Shown here: piece after piece, positions 38,765 through 46,126 of the stretch | Layout: each line of letters starts with the position of its first letter | Position numbering within the stretch: the stretch's first letter is position 1 | Assembly (NCBI RefSeq): GCF_006658505.1 | Contig: NZ_VFUZ01000004.1 | Span: forward strand, 124,001-188,000 | Reading direction: 5' to 3' | Length of the DNA: 64,000 bases | DNA from: Mesorhizobium sp. B2-4-15 | GTDB taxonomy: Bacteria; Pseudomonadota; Alphaproteobacteria; Rhizobiales; Rhizobiaceae | Program-made: the position numbers and the translations under genes | The notes under the pieces: model-generated | What the model was told of the DNA's origin: nothing | Database searches by the model: none | The model's input: only the letters and a program-made list of their open reading frames with translations

Positions 38765-39811
38765 TTATTCGGCCGGCATTCCAGACGCTGGATCGCCGCG
38801 GCCTTCCTGTCGGCCCCGTACCTTTTCCTTTTTCTTGCGAAAGCGGGTCTTCATGACTTCGTCGGCTTCCTTACTTCCGTCGTGCCAGGTGCCGAACAGC
38901 TTATCGAGGGGCACAAGCCCGTCGCCGCCGTAATTCACCTCGAAGTATTTGTGGTGCAGGTAATGCACGTAAGAATGGCTATCGAGATTGATCTTGTCGG
39001 TGATTTCAAACATCTCGAAGCCGAGGTGGCCGTTAACCGCGCCGAAGCCCGCTCCATGCAGCGTGAAATAGGCGCACACCGGGTTGGATGGAATCAACAG
39101 GTGCAGCCAGGCTTCGGCATGATAGAGGAAGCCCTCGACCGGATGCATCGACAGCGACGACCACGGGCTCGGATTGATCGAATTGTGGTGGACCGAGTGC
39201 ACCCATTTGTAGAGCGGAGGCCAATGGATCGCCCGGTGCAGGAAGAAGAAATAGACCTCATGCACGGCAGGCGCGATAAGCACCAGGAACGACAGGTAAA
39301 GCCAGTTCGTCGTCCATGGCAGCCAGACCGCCCAGCTGTTGGCATAGACCCACAACATCACGATCTCGACTACCGTCCACAGTGGTATGGTGACGAAAAA
39401 CGAGCGGACGAAATTGTCGATGTTCTGGCTTTGAAACCAGAACACGTCGGACGGCGCGTCCGAGGGAAACTTTGAATTGTACTTGAAGCGGTTCTGTTGT
39501 TTGCGCTGGACATAGTAGCGCAGCTCGAAGAAGCCGTAGAAAAGAAAAATCCCAGCGGCGTTGAGCCCGTACAGCCAAAGATAGTTTAGCGGCGAGAGGC
39601 TCGCGAGGCTCTGCCAGCTCGGGATCAGCAGGTTGACCCAAATGAGCGACGTGGCGAGGTGGAAGGTATTCCACGGCCAGAAGAATTCAGGAATCCAGGC
39701 CAAGACCTTTTTCGCATTGAACGGACGGTGCCAGATCGGTGCCGGCTCTGCCCGGCGATGGGGAGCCCAGTTGCCGCGCTTGTCGCGTGTTCCATACTGA
39801 AGGTCATCCAT
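38765..39811 (-). CDS. Membrane di-iron hydroxylase, sterol desaturase / fatty acid hydroxylase family
   Basis: A 348-residue integral membrane protein with about four helices and the three histidine clusters of the FA_hydroxylase superfamily: HEVYFFFLHRAIH (H184, H192, H196), HSVHHNS (H205, H208, H209) and HYLHHKY (H283, H286, H287), which hold two irons. Members hydroxylate, desaturate or cleave ethers in lipids. In this operon the only visible electron donor is the Rieske ferredoxin, and the neighbours handle a small polyol, so the substrate may be the imported compound. It is first in the operon and 193 bases from the divergent LacI gene. Confidence 0.87.
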   Translation of the reverse strand: MDDLQYGTRDKRGNWAPHRRAEPAPIWHRPFNAKKVLAWIPEFFWPWNTFHLATSLIWVNLLIPSWQSLASLSPLNYLWLYGLNAAGIFLFYGFFELRYYVQRKQQNRFKYNSKFPSDAPSDVFWFQSQNIDNFVRSFFVTIPLWTVVEIVMLWVYANSWAVWLPWTTNWLYLSFLVLIAPAVHEVYFFFLHRAIHWPPLYKWVHSVHHNSINPSPWSSLSMHPVEGFLYHAEAWLHLLIPSNPVCAYFTLHGAGFGAVNGHLGFEMFEITDKINLDSHSYVHYLHHKYFEVNYGGDGLVPLDKLFGTWHDGSKEADEVMKTRFRKKKEKVRGRQEGRGDPASGMPAE

Positions 39812-39958
39812 CGTAACAGCGCCTCCTCACCCGGATCGGTCTGGTGACTGCGGGGTTCAGACCCGCCCTGGGGCTCAGCCGGCCGAGCCCTCGTTCGGCG
39901 CAATTCATATCGGAGGGTTGATATTCGGAGAAGGCAGAAATAAAATCAAAATTGCATT

Positions 39959-39989
39959 TGTATCATTTAGTTTCAATCATGATGATACA
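39959..39989. promoter_or_regulatory. Palindromic operator candidate in the LacI / hydroxylase divergent region
   Basis: TGTATCAT at 39959-39966 and its exact inverse ATGATACA at 39982-39989 are centred 23 bases apart. Inside lies a second palindrome, ATCATGAT (39976-39983). The site is 15 bases ahead of the LacI ATG (40004) and 148 from the hydroxylase start, a good place for autoregulation and operon repression. Confidence 0.5.
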
Positions 39990-40003
39990 GGAATGGGCGT
40001 TCG

Positions 40004-41038
40004 ATGAAGCGGCCGACAATTCACGATCTCGCCACTGCGGCAGGCGTATCAGTGGCGACTGTGAACAGAATTTTGGGTGGCACCGTTTCCGTGCGGCCGA
40101 AAACAGTCCAACGCGTCCAGAGCGCCGCGGAAGAAATTGGCTTTTACGGTATCGGCGCGATCGACGATCGGGCCCGTAAGATATCGCCGCATTACCGATT
40201 GGGTTTCCTGCTCCAGCAGTCGACCCGTGACCTCTACCAGTTGTTCGGGAAGAAGATCGTTGCCGCCTGTCGCGAGCGTCGGGACGAGGTCATCGAACCT
40301 GTCGTCGACTTCGTCGATATTTTGACGCCAGAGACGATCTCGAACCGTCTCATTGCGCTCGGCGATTCATGCGACGCTGTCGCGGTGGTCGCGGCGGATC
40401 ACCCAATCATTGGCCAAGCCATCCGTTCCCTGAAGGAGATGGGGAAACCAGTTGTTTCCTACATCACGGATCAGTCGGCGCCGGAAAGGGCGGCCTATGT
40501 GGGCACGGACAACTGGAAGCTGGGGCGCACCGCAGCCTTCCTGATTACCCAAACGACCCATGGTCCAGGTCGTATTGCCGTTTTCATAGGCAATCATCGG
40601 TATCAATGCCAGGACGTCTCGGACGCCAGCTTCCGCTCCTATTTGCGCGAGCACGCGCCTCGGCTCACAGTCGAGGAAAGCCGCCCCACCCACGAAGAAT
40701 CGAGCGAGGCCTATCGTATGGTGGCCGAGTTGCTGGAAGCGACAGACGATCTTGTGGGAATTCTGATCGTTGGCGGCGGAATCACAGGGGTACTTCGTGC
40801 ATTGAGAGAGGTCCCTTCGGAAAGGCGTTCGGGCATCAAGGTGGTATGCCGCGACATTGGTCCCGAGACACGCAGGGGCCTTTCAGAAGGACTGATCACT
40901 GCAGCTCTCTGTCATCCACTCGAAGCCACATCGGCTCTTCTCGTGCAGACGATGATCGACATCATTAGCCCACAGGCGCCGCTAGCCACCCTGCAGCGGT
41001 CGATACCATTCGAAATTGTAACGCCAGAGAACATTTGA
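40004..41038 (+). CDS. LacI family transcriptional regulator
   Basis: A 344-residue LacI/GalR repressor. The N-terminal helix-turn-helix and hinge read RPTIHDLATAAGVSVATVNRIL then VRPKTVQRVQSAAEEIGF, and the effector core is a periplasmic-binding-like domain (YRLGFLLQQSTRDLYQLFGKK, YVGTDNWKLGRTAAFLI). Some unusual features occur, such as RILGG in the recognition helix region. It is divergent from the ten-gene minus-strand operon and very likely controls it in response to the imported polyol or a product. Confidence 0.92.
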   Translation: MKRPTIHDLATAAGVSVATVNRILGGTVSVRPKTVQRVQSAAEEIGFYGIGAIDDRARKISPHYRLGFLLQQSTRDLYQLFGKKIVAACRERRDEVIEPVVDFVDILTPETISNRLIALGDSCDAVAVVAADHPIIGQAIRSLKEMGKPVVSYITDQSAPERAAYVGTDNWKLGRTAAFLITQTTHGPGRIAVFIGNHRYQCQDVSDASFRSYLREHAPRLTVEESRPTHEESSEAYRMVAELLEATDDLVGILIVGGGITGVLRALREVPSERRSGIKVVCRDIGPETRRGLSEGLITAALCHPLEATSALLVQTMIDIISPQAPLATLQRSIPFEIVTPENI

Positions 41039-41225
41039 GGCGTATCCTAGCTTAAACCGGCAGAGATTCACGGAGCAGGTCAAGATTGCCAGCTTCGCCT
41101 GCTTGCCGTGGGCATGACGATCGACAATCCGAGTTCTACAAGGGGTGGCTTCAGAATTCGGGAAAAATCGTACGCCAAGCCTGATGAGCCTTCCTTAACG
41201 GTTCACCTTCGGCCCCCCTCTGCTT

Positions 41226-41263
41226 GCCGGCCGGAGCGCCACATGGCGGTGGCTCCGACCGGC
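41226..41263. terminator. Stem-loop between convergent lacI-type and ahpD-like genes
   Basis: GCCGGCCGGAGC (41226-41237) pairs with GCTCCGACCGGC (41252-41263) with one bulged mismatch around a 14-base loop. It lies after both convergent genes. No T run follows on either strand, so termination would need Rho or be weak. Confidence 0.4.
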
Positions 41264-41270
41264 GCGATCC

Positions 41271-41810
41271 TTAACCAATCAGTTTGGGCGCGGCCGGGAA
41301 GTCGACGGGCACGCGGGTTACTGCATGAAGATAGTTGCTCACAGTCTTATCACCGACGGTGACAATTGTGTCTACGAGGTTCTCCTTTGTCCAGCCGGCC
41401 GCGAAGAACGCATCAACGAGCCCCTGATCTGCACGACCGCGCTGAATCACAACGGCTTTCACCAGGCGGGCCAGTGCGTCCAGTTTCGCGTCGAAGCTCG
41501 CTTGACCGCGGCGGATTTCGAGGATCTGCGCGTCCGAAAATCCGACCAATTTTCCAACGGCAGTATGTGCGGCAAGGCAGTATTCGCATTCGTTGACCTG
41601 GCTTACGACCAGGTTAATCACTTCCCGAGCCTTGGCCGCGATGCTGCTTTTCGCATTCTGGAGGGCGAGGTAATTGCCTAGCGCATGTTCGGAATGGGCG
41701 AACGTTGCGTACAGGTTCGGCACGGTGCCGAGGCTCGCCTTCAGCTTGTCGAAGAGCGCCTGATTGACGGGCGATACCTCATTGCGGGTCGGCACATTGA
41801 TCTTGGTCAT
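41271..41810 (-). CDS. AhpD-like carboxymuconolactone decarboxylase family protein
   Basis: A 179-residue all-helical peroxidase-like protein. It holds the redox motif C75-E-Y-C78-L-A-A-H82, the CxxC and histidine of AhpD alkylhydroperoxidases, in the phrase VSQVNECEYCLAAHT. Relatives detoxify peroxides with thiol donors or act on protocatechuate-type rings. The ATG at 41810 begins MTKINVPTRNE. It is divergent from a TetR gene; two matching operator halves lie between them, so its expression is likely released when that regulator binds its ligand. Confidence 0.85.
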   Translation of the reverse strand: MTKINVPTRNEVSPVNQALFDKLKASLGTVPNLYATFAHSEHALGNYLALQNAKSSIAAKAREVINLVVSQVNECEYCLAAHTAVGKLVGFSDAQILEIRRGQASFDAKLDALARLVKAVVIQRGRADQGLVDAFFAAGWTKENLVDTIVTVGDKTVSNYLHAVTRVPVDFPAAPKLIG

Positions 41811-41860
41811 GCTTTCTCTCCTAACGGGTGTGGTTCCAGAAGTCGGTAACAAGCTCTTAT

Positions 41861-41933
41861 TTTGTAGCAACCGATACAGATATCGGCCCGCGCGTGCCGG
41901 CTGTCAACAAAATTCTTTATCAATTGCTACAAA
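41861..41933. promoter_or_regulatory. Twin TetR operator half-sites between ahpD-like gene and tetR
   Basis: TTTGTAGCAA (41861-41870) and its exact inverse TTGCTACAAA (41924-41933) flank 53 bases. Each is itself a near-palindrome TTGnnnCAA. One lies 51 bases from the AhpD-like ATG and the other 18 bases from the TetR ATG, so each covers one promoter. A third palindrome, CCGATA-CAGA-TATCGG (41871-41886), abuts the first. Confidence 0.6.
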
Positions 41934-41950
41934 TAGGCTATGATGACGCC

Positions 41951-42538
41951 ATGGCACGCACAATTGCTTTCGACTACGAACGGGCTCTGGACAAGGCGAT
42001 GCGGCTGTTCTGGAAACACGGCTACGCCGGGACCGGACTACGCGATCTCCTGAAGATTATGGGGATTGGCGAAGGCTCGTTTTACAACACCCTCAAGAGC
42101 AAGAAGCAGCTCTATCTGGCATGCGTGGAGCGTTACGAGATGACGGAGGGCCGCAAGCGCGCCCAGGCACTTATGTCCGCGCCCACGGCCAGCCAGGGAA
42201 TTCGCGCGCTGTTCGGCGTCGTGCTCGACTGCCTGGACGATCCGCAGACACCGTCCCGCCTGTGCATGTCGGCGGCGATGGCCTCGGAGGAGGTGCTGTC
42301 GGAACCTGACCTGCGGCAGCTCGTTGAGGACCGTGAGGAAAAATTCCAGGCGAGTCTTGCCGAGCGGCTGAGCCAGGATCGGGATAAAGGTGTGCTGCCG
42401 GCCACGTTCGATCCGCAGACCAACGCATCGATCATTGCCACCTACGTGCAAGGCATCTGGCGCGTGGCACTGGTGGATTTCGACCGGCCCCGTTTCGAGC
42501 GCCAGATCGATGTTTTCCTGGCTGGCTTGGGGCTTTAG
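41951..42538 (+). CDS. TetR/AcrR family transcriptional regulator
   Basis: A 195-residue TetR regulator. The N-terminal DNA-binding domain reads FDYERALDKAMRLFWKHGYAG and then TGLRDLLKIMGIGEGSFYNTLKSKKQLYLACVE in helices 1-4; the C-terminal part is the ligand/dimer domain (YEMTEGRKRAQALMSAPTAS onward). ATG at 41951; an upstream open frame to 41828 is not supported. It is divergent from the AhpD-like gene across the twin sites. Confidence 0.9.
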   Translation: MARTIAFDYERALDKAMRLFWKHGYAGTGLRDLLKIMGIGEGSFYNTLKSKKQLYLACVERYEMTEGRKRAQALMSAPTASQGIRALFGVVLDCLDDPQTPSRLCMSAAMASEEVLSEPDLRQLVEDREEKFQASLAERLSQDRDKGVLPATFDPQTNASIIATYVQGIWRVALVDFDRPRFERQIDVFLAGLGL

Positions 42539-42727
42539 GCGCAGGTTCGTTTGGTCAGTCACGAGTCCTGGCGGTTCAAGAACCGTTCTCAAGGCTAAAG
42601 TCGAGGACGATCATTACCCGCACTTGCCTACCCTCTGCAATCCCGGTCGGCGCCGAGCAGGCCAAGCGCTGGATTTACAGCACACGGGCGGTCACAATTG
42701 AACGCCGATAAGATAAAGGGGTGAATT
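42539..42727. other. Region before the truncated P-loop gene
   Basis: 189 bases. Full-length relatives of the next gene carry an aminoglycoside-phosphotransferase-like half upstream, but an in-frame stop sits two codons before its GTG and no such half is readable here. Nothing else was recognised. Confidence 0.3.
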
Positions 42728-43270
42728 GTGAGCGGTTCCGGCAAGATGACGGTCGCCGAAGCGCTTGCCCCACACGTCGGGTCGCCACCAGGTGCGCGGA
42801 TCATAGAAAGCGACCGTATCCGTAAAGCCATACACGGCGTGGCCGCCGAGACGAGACTGCCTGACAAAGCTTATCGGCCGGATGTGTCGGTGCGTGTCTA
42901 CCGCCAGATGGCATGGCGCTCGGACCTGATCGTTTCCGATGGGGGTTCGGTCGTGGCGGACGCGGTCTTCGACAACCCGGCCGATCGCGACCGGATCGAG
43001 CGCATTGCCTACGAGAGAACCATTCCTTTTGCCGGATTCTGGCTGAGCGCCGATCCAGGCGTGCTTTGGCAACGGGTCAGCGTCCGCAAGGGCGGTCCGT
43101 CCGACGCCACGGTCGATATACTTTCGCGGCAATTGCAGCGAAATGCTGGTCCGTTGAATTGGCACAAAAACGATGCCGACCGGAGCCTTTCGGAAATCGT
43201 GGGTGACATGCTCACCCTCATGGAGGGCCACACATTGGTTGCTGTCGGGATCGGGAAGACAGGATCGTAG
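42728..43270 (+). CDS. P-loop ATP-binding protein, apparently N-terminally truncated
   Basis: A 180-residue protein resembling the C-terminal kinase half of 'bifunctional aminoglycoside phosphotransferase/ATP-binding' proteins. It starts at GTG with SGSGKMTVAEALAPHVGS, the end of a Walker A (usual form GLSGTGKST) without its first glycine, then DRIRKAIHGVAAETRLP, LIVSDGGSVVADAVFDN and the ending PLNWHKNDADRSLSEI. A stop codon lies just upstream in frame, so the N-terminal phosphotransferase-like half is lost. It is probably decayed, possibly still folded. It converges on the Pat-type gene. Confidence 0.55.
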   Translation: MSGSGKMTVAEALAPHVGSPPGARIIESDRIRKAIHGVAAETRLPDKAYRPDVSVRVYRQMAWRSDLIVSDGGSVVADAVFDNPADRDRIERIAYERTIPFAGFWLSADPGVLWQRVSVRKGGPSDATVDILSRQLQRNAGPLNWHKNDADRSLSEIVGDMLTLMEGHTLVAVGIGKTGS

Positions 43271-43285
43271 CCCACACCGCCGGTT

Positions 43286-45967
43286 TCAGCCGATGTCGAG
43301 CCTCGCGACCGACAGGCCTGGCTCGCTGGGATGGTGTGCAATCGAAAAACCGAAATCGCGGCACATGGTGAGCATCTTGGCGTTTTCGCTAAGCATTACG
43401 CCCTCGATTCGACCGACCCGGTCGACCTTGGCATAGTTGATGATCTGCTTCAGCAGTTCCCATCCAAGGCCACGCCCTTGCATATCCGTGCGCACGAGCA
43501 GGGCGTATTCGCCGACCTTGTGATCCGGATCGCAGGAAAGCCGGCTGATGCCGGCCAACGCACCCGTGCCTGCCTCCAGCGCGACGAAGGCGATGTCGCG
43601 ATCGTAATCGAGCTGGGTGAGCCGCTTCAGCATCTGATCAGGGAAGTTCTTTCGCGGCGAGAGGAAACGCAGTCGCAGGTCATCAGGGGAAATCTTCGCC
43701 AGGAACTCAGGATAGAGCTTGGCGTCTGCCGGCATGATCGGCCGGATGTGAAAGGACGTCCCTCCCGAGACAAAATCCCTGTCCCAACCTGCTGGATATG
43801 GCCTGATTGCGAGCGCCGGATTTGGCCCTTCCTCTTCCACGCGTTCCGGATCAATTTCGGTGCGGGCGTCGAGCGCGATCACGCCTTCGCCATCTGCCAA
43901 CAACGGGTTGATGTCCATGGAGACAAGGCAGGGAAAATCGACGACTATCTGCGATAGGCCGTTGAGCGCGGCGACAATCGCCGCACGATCGGCTGGCTTG
44001 CGATCGCGATAGCCGGCAAGCAGGCGTCCAACGCGCGTCTCATCGATAAGGTCGCCGGCAAGCACGTCGTCGAGCGGCGGCAAGGCGATCGCCGTGTCGT
44101 CGAGCACCTCGACCGCGACGCCGCCGGCGCCAAACAGGATCACCGGGCCGAACATCGGATCCCGGCTCATGCCGACGATGAGCTCCTGCGTATGCTTACG
44201 CACGATCATGGGCTGGACGGCATATCCGTCGATGATCGTTGCCGGAGCCCGTCCAAGCACGCGCGCCTCGATCGCCCTTGCGGCCTTGCCTGCTTCCACC
44301 GCGGACGTGATGTCGAGAACCACGCCACCTATGTCGGACTTGTGCGAAATTGCCTTCGACAACAGCTTGACGGCGACTCTTTCGGATGTTCCGAGAAGCA
44401 GGTTGGCTGCTTGCTCTGCTTCGGCGGCAGAGCCGGCGACAATGGTTCGCGGCGCGCCGATGCCGTAGGCGGCGATCACCGCCTTTGCCTCCGGCTCCGT
44501 CAGCATGCGCCGTCCTTCGCTTGCGACTTGCCTGAAAATGGCAAGCGCTGCCGCCCTGTCGCCGAGAGCGTCTTTGCCTTGGCTCGATGGCGTGCGCAGC
44601 AGAGCCCGCTGGGCTCGTGACCATTCGCCGAGATAGGATACCGCAATCGCAGCATCTTCAGGCGTCTCGAAGGTCGCGAAGCCGGCATCCTGCAGGACAC
44701 GCCGGCCTTCGCGCGCGGTATGCTCGCCGAGCCAGCACGCAAGCACCGGCTTTCCCCCGATCTCACCCTCCTCCCCGAGTTCGGCCACTCTATTGGCCGC
44801 TTCGAGCGAAGAACCCAATCCCGTCGGACAGTTCATGACCAAAATGACGTCTGTCCCCGGGTCGTCCGCCATGGCATCGAGGGTGGACTTGTAGCGTTCA
44901 GGTGCGGCGTCGCCTACAATGTCGACGGGATTTGCTCGCGACCAGGTCGGCGGCAGCACGCGGTTCAGCCGTTCGATTGTCGCCGTCGAAAGTTCCGCCA
45001 GCTGGCCCCTCCGATCGATGAGTTTATCGACCGCAAGAACACCGGCGCCGCCGCCGTTCGTGACGATGCCAACGCGAACTTGCTCAAGCGGAGAGTAGCG
45101 GGCGATCGTCTCGGCGGCGTCGAACAATTCGGCGAGATCCTTGACGCGTAGCACTCCCGCCCGCCGTAAGGCGGCGTCCACCACCCGATCGGCTCCCGAA
45201 CGCGCGCCCGTATGCGTCGCCGCCGCCCTGGCCGCCTGTTCATGGCGCCCTGGCTTGATGGCGATGACCGGCTTAAGGCGCGCCGCCGCCCGCGCCGCCG
45301 ACATGAACTTGCGCGGATTGGGGATGGTTTCGAGATACATCACGATCGCGCGCGTGTGAAAATCACCCGCCAGCATGTCGAGGCAGTCTCCGACATCGAC
45401 ATCCGCCATGTCGCCGAGAGACACGATTTGAGAAAAGCCGATATCGTTGTCGGCGGCCCAATCGATCAGCGACGTGGCGATGGCGCCGGACTGCGATATC
45501 AGGGCAATGTTGCCGGGTTTGGCCGCCATGTGCGCGAACCCGGCGTTGAGCTTTACGGGAGGGATCATCAACCCGACCGTGTTCGGCCCGATGATGCGTA
45601 ACAGTGAGGGCTTGGCGGCATCGAGCATGGCCTGGCGCAGGCCGTTTTGACGCGTCAGCCCCGCGGTAAGGACGACCGCGGCCCGTCCCCCTTTTTCACC
45701 GAGGTCGCGGATAATGTCAGGCACAGTATCGGGTGGCGTTGCGATCACCCCGAGGTCGGGGACGCCTGGCAGATCGGCGGCCTTTGCATAGCAGCGCCGG
45801 CCAGATATCTCCGGGTATTTGGGATTGACGGGCCATATCTCGCCTTCGAAGCCGCCATTGACGATGTTGTCGAGGACGACACGCCCAACCGAGCCTGCGT
45901 GCGCGGAAGCGCCGAAGACCGCGACCGACTTCGGAGTGACTGCGTATTCCAGATTGCGGATGGTCAT
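43286..45967 (-). CDS. Pat-type bifunctional acyl-CoA synthetase / GNAT acetyltransferase
   Basis: An 893-residue fusion: NDP-forming acyl-CoA synthetase (CoA-binding VAVFGASAHAGSVGRVVLDNI, residues ~15-130; ligase-CoA domains to ~465; ATP-grasp ~480-690) then a GNAT domain (~730-893, HKVGEYALLVRTDMQGRGLGWELL with the acetyl-CoA binding loop). PatZ/YfiQ relatives acetylate lysines such as that of Acs, linked to metabolic and redox state. The ATG at 45967 has an AGGAAGGAG upstream. An FNR/FixK-like box lies 50-63 bases before it, and the P-type ATPase is divergent. Confidence 0.9.
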   Translation of the reverse strand: MTIRNLEYAVTPKSVAVFGASAHAGSVGRVVLDNIVNGGFEGEIWPVNPKYPEISGRRCYAKAADLPGVPDLGVIATPPDTVPDIIRDLGEKGGRAAVVLTAGLTRQNGLRQAMLDAAKPSLLRIIGPNTVGLMIPPVKLNAGFAHMAAKPGNIALISQSGAIATSLIDWAADNDIGFSQIVSLGDMADVDVGDCLDMLAGDFHTRAIVMYLETIPNPRKFMSAARAAARLKPVIAIKPGRHEQAARAAATHTGARSGADRVVDAALRRAGVLRVKDLAELFDAAETIARYSPLEQVRVGIVTNGGGAGVLAVDKLIDRRGQLAELSTATIERLNRVLPPTWSRANPVDIVGDAAPERYKSTLDAMADDPGTDVILVMNCPTGLGSSLEAANRVAELGEEGEIGGKPVLACWLGEHTAREGRRVLQDAGFATFETPEDAAIAVSYLGEWSRAQRALLRTPSSQGKDALGDRAAALAIFRQVASEGRRMLTEPEAKAVIAAYGIGAPRTIVAGSAAEAEQAANLLLGTSERVAVKLLSKAISHKSDIGGVVLDITSAVEAGKAARAIEARVLGRAPATIIDGYAVQPMIVRKHTQELIVGMSRDPMFGPVILFGAGGVAVEVLDDTAIALPPLDDVLAGDLIDETRVGRLLAGYRDRKPADRAAIVAALNGLSQIVVDFPCLVSMDINPLLADGEGVIALDARTEIDPERVEEEGPNPALAIRPYPAGWDRDFVSGGTSFHIRPIMPADAKLYPEFLAKISPDDLRLRFLSPRKNFPDQMLKRLTQLDYDRDIAFVALEAGTGALAGISRLSCDPDHKVGEYALLVRTDMQGRGLGWELLKQIINYAKVDRVGRIEGVMLSENAKMLTMCRDFGFSIAHHPSEPGLSVARLDIG

Positions 45968-46016
45968 TGTCAGGAACTCCTTCCTGTTACCATCACCGAG
46001 CGTCGAAGCTGGTTCA

Positions 46017-46030
46017 TTGCGTTGGATCAA
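46017..46030. promoter_or_regulatory. FNR/FixK-like box between pat-type gene and P1B ATPase
   Basis: TTGCG-TTGG-ATCAA matches the TTGAT-N4-ATCAA consensus at eight of ten positions. It is 50-63 bases upstream of the Pat-type start and about 97-110 upstream of the ATPase start, so it could serve either direction. Confidence 0.45.
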
Positions 46031-46126
46031 AGCCGATCCGGATGATCCCGATTAGCTGTTTGCAAGGCGTGCCACCGCGGAGCGCACGCCGGGGATTCAC
46101 ATCGATCGACCGATGAAAGGGATCGC

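Noticed and set aside
30553-39811. Calling the operon true rhizopine (moc) catabolism with gene names mocA-mocF
   Set aside because: The families match in part, but regulator, oxygenase family and added genes differ, and mocF is missing. No identity can be claimed without a search, so gene symbols were left empty.
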